19,229 nt of DNA from the NCBI GenBank assembly GCA_002305925.1, contig DBRL01000007.1, positions 13,596-32,824 on the forward strand, in the 5' to 3' direction. The notes below the pieces were generated by a model. The model saw only the letters and a list, made by a program, of their open reading frames with translations, had not been told where the DNA came from and searched no databases. Position numbers and translations under genes: made by a program. Numbering within the stretch: position 1 is the first letter of the stretch; each line of letters starts with the position of its first letter. Shown here piece by piece: positions 1-6,965 of this stretch. The DNA is from Candidatus Peregrinibacteria bacterium UBA1369 (GTDB taxonomy: Bacteria > Patescibacteriota > Gracilibacteria > UBA1369).

Positions 1-231
1 GAGCAGGCCAGCGTCAATATCCACCGGGCCAACCCCAAACAATACCAGCAATTTAACGACCGCCGCAGTCACCAGCCCACCTTCAACCCCGACGTCAAGG
101 GCGACGCCACCCGCGCCAAAATTTTCATCATCGCGCTGCTGCTGTTGGCTGCTTATCTGTTTTATCAATTCGGCCTCAACGGGCAGATTCCGCAGGAATG
201 GATCGACGGACTGGTGAAATTTTTTGAATAA
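1..231 (+). CDS. C-terminal part of an unknown single-pass membrane protein
   Basis: Frame 1 is open from the window edge to a TAA at 229-231, giving the last 76 residues of a protein whose start lies outside. The visible part is a polar stretch rich in Asn, Gln and Arg. It is followed by one clear membrane helix (KIFIIALLLLAAYLFYQF, about residues 41-58 of the fragment) and a short tail ending in LVKFFE. I do not recognise the family. The arrangement suggests a C-terminally anchored protein, but upstream domains could change that. It ends 60 nt before the end of nrdA, which is transcribed toward it; I see no convincing terminator hairpin in the gap. Confidence 0.6.
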   Translation, partial: EQASVNIHRANPKQYQQFNDRRSHQPTFNPDVKGDATRAKIFIIALLLLAAYLFYQFGLNGQIPQEWIDGLVKFFE

Positions 232-291
232 TCAAAACGCTTCACCGGTTCACCCCACCAGACACTCACAGCGCACTGATTTCGGCACATT

Positions 292-2700
292 TCAAGACCC
301 GCAAGCCAGGCAATTTTCCGGATCTTCCAGACTGCAGGCTATCTGGTCTTTGGCCGTTTCTGTCATCAGATTGACTCCTGCCGATCCTGCGGCCAAAGCG
401 GTCGCGGCCACGGGGGCGCCGCGGTCGGCCAGCCCGGCATGTTGTTGGATGGTGAATTTCTGGGCGGCCGCCGCGGCGCGCGTCCGCAAATAATACATTC
501 CGGTTTTTAAACCCCTCTCCCAGGCATGGAAATGCATTGAGGAAAGCTTGGCAAAATTCGGCTCGGCCACAAAGAGATTGAGCGACTGACTCTGACAGAT
601 GAAAGCACCGCGGTCAGCCGCCATCTCAATGATATTGCGCATCTTCATTTCCCAGGCCGTCTTGTACAGTTCACGCAGATCGGCGGGTATTTCGGCAATA
701 CCCTGCACCGAACCGTCGGCAAGAATAATGCGCTGTTTCATTTCCTCATTCCACAGGCCGAGAGCGATCAGGTCACGAATCAGGTGTTTGTTCACCACCA
801 CAAATTCGCCGGAGAGAGTACGGCGGCTGTAAATATTTGAAGTATAAGGCTCAAAACACTCATTGTTACCCAAAATCTGCGAAGTCGACGCCGTGGGCAT
901 CGGCGCCAGCAGCAACGAGTTGCGGGCCCCGTATTGCATCACTTCCTGACGCAGGGATTCGAAGTCCCAGCGCCCGGAGGGCTGCACACCCCAGAAATCA
1001 AACTGGAATTTCCCCCGCGAAAGCGGCGAACCAGCAAAGCTTTCATAGGCCCCCTCCCGCCTGGCCAAATCGACCGAGGATTTCATCGCCGCGTAATAAA
1101 TGGTCTCAAAAATCTCCCGGTTCAGCTTTTTGGCGGCCGACGATTCAAAGGGATAGCGCAGCATGATCAAAAGATCGGCCAACCCCTGAACGCCCAGACC
1201 GATCGGCCGATGCTTCAGGTTGGAATTGCGAGTCGGCTCGGTCGGATAATAATTTCCGTCAATCACACGATTGAGAGACTCGACAATTTTGTAGGTGACA
1301 TCATAGAGTTCCTGATGATCAAACTGGTCATTAACCAAAAATCGCGGCAGAGCGATTGATGCCAAATTGCAGACGGCGGTTTCATCGGGCGAGCTGTATT
1401 CGACAATTTCCGTGCAAAGATTGGACGATTTGATCGTGCCCAGATTTTGCTGATTACTCTTGCGGTTGGCGCTGTCCTTGTACATCATAAACGGCGTGCC
1501 GGTTTCAATCTGCGATTGCAGAATGGCAAACCACAGTTCCTGCGCCGGAACAACGCGTCTAGCTTTCCCCACGGCTTCATATTGCAAAAAAAGCTCCTCA
1601 AATTTTTCCGAATGACTGTCGGTCAGACCCGGCACCTCATTGGGCGAAAAGAGTGGCCACTGGCCGTTTTCCTTCACCCGCTTCATAAACAGATCCGGTA
1701 TCCACAGGGCTGTAAAAATATCCCTGGCCCGCATCTCCTCTTTACCGTGATTCTTACGCAGATCGAGAAAATCAAAAATCTCGGCATGCCAGGGCTCCAG
1801 ATAAACCGCGAACGCCCCCTTGCGCTTCCCCCCGCCCTGATCAACATAGCGGGCCGTTTCATTGTACACCCGCAACATCGGAATAATGCCATTGCTGCGA
1901 CCATTGGTACCTTTGATATAAGTCCCTTTGGAACGGATATTATGTATGTGCAGTCCCAGGCCGGCACCCGATTTGGAAATCAGCGCGCATTCTTTCAGCG
2001 TTTCATAGATGGCATCGAGACTGTCGTTTTTCATCGCCACCAGAAAACAGCTCGACATCTGGGCCTTGCGCGTGCCGGCGTTAAACAGGGTCGGCGAGGC
2101 ATGGGTATAATATTTTTCGGCCAGCAGGCGATAGGTTTCCAGCACCTTTTCCAGATTCTCTTTGTGAATACCTACCGCCACCCTCATCAGCAGATATTGC
2201 GGCCGCTCCACCACCTTGCCGTTTTTTCGCAGCAAATAACTTTTCTCCAGAGTCTTGAAACCGAAATAGTCATAGCTGTAATCGGCCTGATGATCGATAG
2301 CCGCGTCCAAAGTTTCGGCGTTTTCCTGCACCATCCGATAGACGTCCTCGGCAATCATACTGGCGTTTTCACCGGTCGCCTGATCGACATAATCGTAGAG
2401 CGCGGTCATCGCCTCCGAAAATCTGTCCGGCGTCTCCTGATGCAGGCGCGCCACCAGTATCCGCCCGGCCAAAAGTGAATAGTCGGGATGCACGGTAGCC
2501 ATACTGGCGGCTATTTCCGCCGTCAATTCGTCCAGTTCGCGGGTGGTGATACCGTCATAAAACCCCTCAATGGTTTTCTTGGTAATCAGGTCCGGGTCTA
2601 TGTATTTTCTGTCCAGCCCTTCACTCAGACGCGTCACCTTCTCGGTAATCCGGTCAAAGCGCGCCGCCTCCAAAGTTCCATTCGATCTTCTTACCTGCAT
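292..2700 (-). CDS. nrdA: Ribonucleoside-diphosphate reductase, large (alpha) subunit, class Ia, eukaryote-like
   Basis: This is the catalytic and allosteric subunit that reduces NDPs to dNDPs together with NrdB. The 802 residues match the family length. An ATP-cone regulatory domain covers about 1-90. Active-site residues visible are C218 (MSSCFL), N427, C429 and E431 (NLCTEIVEYSS) and C444 (AVCNLAS), the same numbers as in human RRM1. The loop PMPTASTSQILGNNECFEPY and the radical-path tyrosine pair Y736-Y737 are present. The tail ends in C797-x2-C800 (CLACGS), which closely resembles the end of RRM1. An Ala-rich linker precedes the tail. It lies 34 nt downstream of nrdB on the same strand and is surely cotranscribed with it. 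The ATG at 2700 has no Shine-Dalgarno sequence, only an AT-rich leader. The eukaryote-type class Ia form is also known from several bacterial phyla. Confidence 0.97.
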   Translation of the reverse strand: MQVRRSNGTLEAARFDRITEKVTRLSEGLDRKYIDPDLITKKTIEGFYDGITTRELDELTAEIAASMATVHPDYSLLAGRILVARLHQETPDRFSEAMTALYDYVDQATGENASMIAEDVYRMVQENAETLDAAIDHQADYSYDYFGFKTLEKSYLLRKNGKVVERPQYLLMRVAVGIHKENLEKVLETYRLLAEKYYTHASPTLFNAGTRKAQMSSCFLVAMKNDSLDAIYETLKECALISKSGAGLGLHIHNIRSKGTYIKGTNGRSNGIIPMLRVYNETARYVDQGGGKRKGAFAVYLEPWHAEIFDFLDLRKNHGKEEMRARDIFTALWIPDLFMKRVKENGQWPLFSPNEVPGLTDSHSEKFEELFLQYEAVGKARRVVPAQELWFAILQSQIETGTPFMMYKDSANRKSNQQNLGTIKSSNLCTEIVEYSSPDETAVCNLASIALPRFLVNDQFDHQELYDVTYKIVESLNRVIDGNYYPTEPTRNSNLKHRPIGLGVQGLADLLIMLRYPFESSAAKKLNREIFETIYYAAMKSSVDLARREGAYESFAGSPLSRGKFQFDFWGVQPSGRWDFESLRQEVMQYGARNSLLLAPMPTASTSQILGNNECFEPYTSNIYSRRTLSGEFVVVNKHLIRDLIALGLWNEEMKQRIILADGSVQGIAEIPADLRELYKTAWEMKMRNIIEMAADRGAFICQSQSLNLFVAEPNFAKLSSMHFHAWERGLKTGMYYLRTRAAAAAQKFTIQQHAGLADRGAPVAATALAAGSAGVNLMTETAKDQIACSLEDPENCLACGS

Positions 2701-2734
2701 AAAATATTTTTGTTAGATGAAAAAATAGCAAAAA

Positions 2735-3739
2735 CTAAAAATCTGCCTCCAGCGAAAACTGCTTTACCGCCGCGCTGTCATGTTCACGCACATTCACGCC
2801 GGCCTTCTGGTAATCTCCAACGCGCTTCTCAAAAAAATTGGTTTTGCCGGAAAGCGAAATCAGCTCCATGAAATCAAAGGGATTGCTGGAATTGTAAAGT
2901 TTCGGAGCACCCAAACGCACCAACCAGAAATCGGCGACATATTCAATGTATTGTCCCATCAAACCGGCATTCATGCCGATCAATGAAACCGGCAAAGCCT
3001 CGGTGATAAATTCTTTTTCAATCTCCACGGCCTCACGCACAATCTGCTGCACCCGCTCAACCGGCAGACGGTTGTTCAGCATCGAATAAAGCAAAGTGGC
3101 AAATTCACAGTGCAGAGATTCGTCACGTGAAATCAACTCATTGGAAAAAGTCAGCCCGGGCATCAGGCCGCGCTTTTTCAGCCAGAAAATCGAACAGAAA
3201 CTGCCTGAGAAAAAAATCCCTTCCACCGCCGCGAAAGCCACCAGCCGCTCTGCAAAATCGGGACTGTTGATCCACTTTAGAGCCCACTCGGCTTTTTTCT
3301 GCACCGCCGGCACCGTGTCGATGGCCCGGAACAGATGGGTCTTTTGTGCAGGATCCTTGATATAGGTATCAATCAGCAGCGAATACATTTCCGAATGGAT
3401 GTTTTCGATGGCAATCTGAAAACCGTAGAAGCAGCGGGCCTCCGGTATCTGTACCTCGCGGATGAAATTGGTGGCCAAGTTTTCGTTGACTATACCGTCG
3501 GAAGCGGCAAAAAAAGCCAGAATAGTTGAAACAAAATGCTTTTCATTTTCATTGAGCCGATTCCAGTCGGCCAAATCCTCGGAGAGATCGACCTCCTCGG
3601 CCGTCCAAAAACTGGCCTCGGCCTGTTTGTACATCTGCCATACCGCGTCATGGCGAATCGGCAAAATTACAAATCGCTCGCGATTTTCCTGGAGCAGGGG
3701 TTCGTTTTGAACCGGAGAAGAACTACTGGGCTGACTCAT
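2735..3739 (-). CDS. nrdB: Ribonucleoside-diphosphate reductase, small (beta) subunit, class Ia, eukaryote-like
   Basis: This is the di-iron tyrosyl-radical subunit that partners NrdA. Numbering from the ATG at 3739 (334 aa), the expected metal ligands are D81, E112, H115, E173, E207 and H210, with radical Tyr119 (ENIHSEMYSLLIDTY). Spacing between ligands is the same as in human RRM2. The C-terminal peptide FSLEADF matches the R2 tail that docks on R1. The wording (LAFFAASDGIVNENL, MPGLTFSNELISRDE) is RRM2-like throughout. An in-frame ATG at 3775 would add 12 residues (MYVSTLSFNKIK). I prefer 3739 because that extension has no family support, but neither start has a ribosome-binding site. First gene of nrdB-nrdA, with an NrdR-box-like site upstream. 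Confidence 0.96.
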   Translation of the reverse strand: MSQPSSSSPVQNEPLLQENRERFVILPIRHDAVWQMYKQAEASFWTAEEVDLSEDLADWNRLNENEKHFVSTILAFFAASDGIVNENLATNFIREVQIPEARCFYGFQIAIENIHSEMYSLLIDTYIKDPAQKTHLFRAIDTVPAVQKKAEWALKWINSPDFAERLVAFAAVEGIFFSGSFCSIFWLKKRGLMPGLTFSNELISRDESLHCEFATLLYSMLNNRLPVERVQQIVREAVEIEKEFITEALPVSLIGMNAGLMGQYIEYVADFWLVRLGAPKLYNSSNPFDFMELISLSGKTNFFEKRVGDYQKAGVNVREHDSAAVKQFSLEADF

Positions 3740-3802
3740 TTTTATTTTATTAAATGATAATGTGGAGACATACAATCCCTAGTACGGCGGAAAGAGTATA
3801 CC

Positions 3803-3818
3803 CCACTATATACGGTGG
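3803..3818. promoter_or_regulatory. NrdR-box-like palindrome upstream of nrdB
   Basis: CCACTATATACGGTGG matches 12 of 16 positions of the usual NrdR box ACACTATATATAGTGT. It sits 64 nt upstream of the preferred nrdB ATG, in the only gap before the operon. On the minus strand a TATACT (3795-3800) directly follows it, so the site would lie between -35 and -10. No good -35 is visible. NrdR boxes usually occur in pairs about 31 bp apart; 3772-3787 matches only about 7 of 16, so a second box is doubtful. No nrdR gene is in this window. Confidence 0.55.
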
Positions 3819-3918
3819 GTGCTTCGGGGGCAATGCTAAATATAAAAAGCTTCCACTAGCCAAAAAACAACTTACAAATTAGACGAGGCCACAAACTGGC
3901 TAAGCCACCAAAAAATAT

Positions 3919-4884
3919 TTAAATATATAGATCCAGAAAAACCACCTCCGGCGGCACCAGAAAACGCAGCGGCAAAAGCACCTCGCCCACTCCGGAAGTG
4001 ACATATACCGGCAAACCGTTCACCTCATACCAGCCACGCAGGAACAGGTTTTCACAGGGAATCATCCAGTACACCAGTGGCGGAATGAACATCTGCCCGC
4101 CATGCGTATGCCCGGCCACCAGCAGATCCGGCCCGCCCCCCGCCGGATACAGCTCCGCCGGAAGCAGATGCGCGGTATCGGGGTTATGCGTCACCACCAG
4201 GTTAAACTGCCCGGGGCGGGCCGTGACAAGCCCCGAATAATCCGACTCCCCTTCCATCAGGTCACTGATCCCGATCAACCGCAGCGTTCGCCCGTCCTTA
4301 ATAAAATCGGCCTGGGCATTGTCAATAACCGTCACTGCGGGCGGCAAAGCCGCCCGCACTTCCGCGCTGGAAAAATGCCCGGGGACTTTGGCGTCATGGT
4401 TACCGGTAACGGCATAGATCGGCACGGAAAAATTTCCCAGGGGCTCAAACATCCTGGTCAACTGCTCAGCACTGGGATCATTGATAAAATCACCGGGTAT
4501 CACCAGTAAATCGGGGTCACCGGATCGCACCACCTCCAGCACGCGTCGCAGATAATCGCTATCCTTGAACACGCCCAAATGGATATCGGAAACCAGAGCC
4601 ACCCGCACCCGCATGGTTCCATCACCGGAAACAAACTGTTCATATCGAGTCACAATCCAGTACGGCTCGACAAAACGCATATAGACAAAGAGCACAGTCA
4701 GCACCAGCAGCACCCACCCCAGCCAGCGCCAGAGCCTCCGCACCGTCCGTCCGGAAGCCCCCCGCCGCTCCGACCGCGCCCGACCATGCCAGCGCCAAAG
4801 CAGCCAGACATTAAAGACCAGCCAAGCAAAAATCAGATAACTTCCCCAGTAAACCGCCCATTGAAAATATGTCCAGAACATCAC
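3919..4884 (-). CDS. Membrane-anchored calcineurin-like metallophosphatase (YkuE-like)
   Basis: Predicted metal-dependent phosphoesterase of the calcineurin-like superfamily. The N-terminus has two hydrophobic helices (about 5-30 and 53-70) separated by a short Arg-rich loop, so the catalytic domain (about 92-321) would be tethered to the membrane. All signature motifs are present: SDIHLG (D100, H102), PGDFIND (G131-D132), GNHD (161-164), THNPD (H233) and AGHTHGGQ (H259, H261). The order and wording fit the YkuE-like branch, some members of which act in lipid A or phospholipid metabolism; the substrate here cannot be told. Its start overlaps the stop of the upstream 321-aa gene by ATGA (4881-4884), indicating translational coupling. 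Confidence 0.9.
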   Translation of the reverse strand: MMFWTYFQWAVYWGSYLIFAWLVFNVWLLWRWHGRARSERRGASGRTVRRLWRWLGWVLLVLTVLFVYMRFVEPYWIVTRYEQFVSGDGTMRVRVALVSDIHLGVFKDSDYLRRVLEVVRSGDPDLLVIPGDFINDPSAEQLTRMFEPLGNFSVPIYAVTGNHDAKVPGHFSSAEVRAALPPAVTVIDNAQADFIKDGRTLRLIGISDLMEGESDYSGLVTARPGQFNLVVTHNPDTAHLLPAELYPAGGGPDLLVAGHTHGGQMFIPPLVYWMIPCENLFLRGWYEVNGLPVYVTSGVGEVLLPLRFLVPPEVVFLDLYI

Positions 4885-5846
4885 TCGTTATTATCTTGCT
4901 TGCGGATTATAGCATCAAGCAAGCCGCTATGCTCGCGATACTTTTCAGCAATCATTTTTTTTAGACGAGCAGCATTTTCAGTCAGATAGGCAAAACCATA
5001 TAGTCGCCCCTCACGCGGCTGCAGACCTGCAGTAACTACATTTTTGCCCAATACCTCAACCAGATCGCGTACCATCCTTTCATCGCTAAAAACCTGCAAA
5101 GCGCAATCCAGCTGGCCCCACACACGCACCAGCGCGTTCGGCGAATCCCACCAGGGACAGACATAACCGAAATGCTTCTCGACCAAATGTACCGCGCGAC
5201 GCATTGGTTTGAGAGTACTGCGCCATTGATGCAATTCATCCAGGTAACGACGGACTTCCTGTTCCTCCAGGAGTACCTTCGGCGAACAGATATTATCTTC
5301 AAAACCATCTCTACCATACCTCCATTCTTCCGATTGCGACGAAACAACATCGGCAGAATTATCCGTAGAAGAATCAGCCAGATTCTGGACATCCTCGCTT
5401 TTATTTGTCTTAAGCAGACCATCGGCCCAAGAAAGAGTCTGTCTGACCTGGTTTTGAAAAACTTCGGTCAATTGTTTTTCCATTTCCAAAACGGCCCTGT
5501 CGGGACGAGGCTGTTCACTCTGCCAACGTCCAAGCACCTGCAAATCAGGCACTGTGGGATCTCCCAAACCATCTGCCTCATCAACAATATTCTGAAGCTG
5601 ACTGACACTGGCAATCACACGTTCATAGCCACAATCATTCTGCTTGCCTTCCAGCTCACGCTCTGCATCTTCCAATACCGCTCTGAAGCGGAGACCGGAA
5701 GAAAACTTTGTGCCAAAAGGTAAATCCTCCAACTCAGTCAAACTCCCGGACTGCTCCACACGCTCTTCTTCCGAAGACGGGTCCTCCCCATATCGATAAT
5801 TCTCCACCTCTCCAAAGCCACTGCCACCATGGCTTTTGATACCCAT
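4881..5846 (-). CDS. Hypothetical protein, acidic, no recognised domain
   Basis: A 321-residue protein that I cannot assign. It has no signal peptide and no membrane helix. The N-terminus (1-45) is Gly/Glu/Ser-rich and probably disordered, and a second low-complexity Ser/Asp stretch lies near 150-175. The C-terminal half looks folded and mainly helical, with several tryptophans (CPWWDSPNALVRVWGQLD, about 230-247) and an end rich in charged residues (ARLKKMIAEKYREHS). Base composition is somewhat lower in GC than the neighbours. It is the first gene of a two-gene unit: its TGA overlaps the ATG of the metallophosphatase. The ATG at 5846 has an AT-rich leader and no Shine-Dalgarno sequence. Confidence 0.75.
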   Translation of the reverse strand: MGIKSHGGSGFGEVENYRYGEDPSSEEERVEQSGSLTELEDLPFGTKFSSGLRFRAVLEDAERELEGKQNDCGYERVIASVSQLQNIVDEADGLGDPTVPDLQVLGRWQSEQPRPDRAVLEMEKQLTEVFQNQVRQTLSWADGLLKTNKSEDVQNLADSSTDNSADVVSSQSEEWRYGRDGFEDNICSPKVLLEEQEVRRYLDELHQWRSTLKPMRRAVHLVEKHFGYVCPWWDSPNALVRVWGQLDCALQVFSDERMVRDLVEVLGKNVVTAGLQPREGRLYGFAYLTENAARLKKMIAEKYREHSGLLDAIIRKQDNNE

Positions 5847-5926
5847 GCTCTATTTGATAAAGTACTAATTCCGGACGATATTCTATCCGAAAACAGCCTC
5901 TGCCGAAAGCGGGCATGGTGAAAAAC

Positions 5927-5955
5927 TGTAATTTTTAGTGGACTGGTTTTATAAT
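5927..5955 (+). promoter_or_regulatory. Promoter for ldh-polX
   Basis: A perfect TATAAT at 5950-5955 lies 29 nt before the ldh ATG at 5985. The -35 at the standard distance is poor (TGTAAT, 5927-5932). The site argues against the in-frame TTG at 5955 as start codon, since it overlaps the -10. Confidence 0.5.
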
Positions 5956-5984
5956 TGCAGAGTTACTTTCACCAAAAAACAAAC

Positions 5985-6926
5985 ATGCCAAACCACGAAC
6001 CGCATTTCCAGGACAAATTCAAAATATCAGTCATTGGCTGCGGCAACGTCGGAGCCACGGCCGCTCACACCATGCTCTTGAGCGGCATCCCCAACGAACT
6101 TACACTGATCGACGTCAACAAAGACCGCGCCAACGGCCTGCTTTTGGACTTCCAGCACTCACTGTCCTTCCTGCCCTATGTCAAAATCGAAGCTGGCAAC
6201 GACCTCAAAAAAACCGCCAATTCCGACCTGATCGTCATAACCGCCGGCGCCCGCCAGCAACCCGGCCAGAGCCGCCTCGACCTGATCAATACCAACCGCG
6301 CCATCTTCGGCAAAATGATTCCCCAATTGGCCAAACATTCCCCCCATTCCATTCTGCTGATCGTCACCAACCCCGTCGACGTGCTGACCCATGAGGCCTG
6401 GAAATTGAGCAAATTCCCCCGCGAAAGAGTTTTCGGCACGGGTACGTTGCTCGACACTTCGCGCCTACAATATCACCTCTCCGAATTGTTGAAAATCAAC
6501 CCGCGCGACATTCAGGCCTTCATTCTCGGCGAGCACGGCGACACCTCTTTCCCGGTCTGGAGCTCAGCCAATATCGCCGGTCAGTCCATCTTCAAATTTC
6601 CACGCTTTACGCAAAAAAAAGCCGACCAATGCTATATCGACACCCGCAATGCCGCCTATCGCATCATTCATGACATGGGCTTCACCTGCTACTCCATCGC
6701 CATCGTGATCCGGGAAATCATGAAAGCGATCTATGAAGATGCACGCATCGTCGTCCCACTCTCCACCGTACTGAAGGGCCAATACGGCCTGCGCGACGTT
6801 GCCCTCAGCATTCCCTGCGTACTGGGTTCGCGGGGCATCGCCGAAACCATCGAAGTGCCGCTCTCAGCCAAGGAAAAAAAGTTACTGCAAAAATCCGCCG
6901 CCACGCTCAAAAGTTTTGGACGCTAG
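5985..6926 (+). CDS. ldh: L-lactate dehydrogenase (NAD-dependent)
   Basis: Reduces pyruvate to L-lactate with NADH, the NAD+-regenerating end of fermentation, in the cytoplasm. The 313 residues fit the LDH/MDH family. A Rossmann motif GCGNVGA is at 18-24. The specificity loop TAGARQQPGQSRLDL (86-100) carries Gln (Q91) where malate dehydrogenases carry Arg, which marks it as LDH. Catalytic residues are R97 in the loop, D157 and R160 (LLDTSRL), and H184 (GEHGDTSFPVWS). VTNPVDVLT is also present. I chose ATG 5985 because an in-frame TTG at 5955 sits in the promoter -10. The polX gene follows after 39 nt on the same strand, probably in one transcript. Confidence 0.93.
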   Translation: MPNHEPHFQDKFKISVIGCGNVGATAAHTMLLSGIPNELTLIDVNKDRANGLLLDFQHSLSFLPYVKIEAGNDLKKTANSDLIVITAGARQQPGQSRLDLINTNRAIFGKMIPQLAKHSPHSILLIVTNPVDVLTHEAWKLSKFPRERVFGTGTLLDTSRLQYHLSELLKINPRDIQAFILGEHGDTSFPVWSSANIAGQSIFKFPRFTQKKADQCYIDTRNAAYRIIHDMGFTCYSIAIVIREIMKAIYEDARIVVPLSTVLKGQYGLRDVALSIPCVLGSRGIAETIEVPLSAKEKKLLQKSAATLKSFGR

Positions 6927-6965
6927 AAACAGCCGAGCCTCTCAAAATACTTTCGCCAGCCACAC

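Noticed and set aside
1447..2478. 343-codon open frame on the plus strand
   Set aside because: Lies entirely inside nrdA on the opposite strand, whose motifs are unmistakable; the translation shows no family.
5955..5984. TTG start adding ten residues to LDH
   Set aside because: The TTG overlaps the TATAAT -10; ATG 5985 is better supported.
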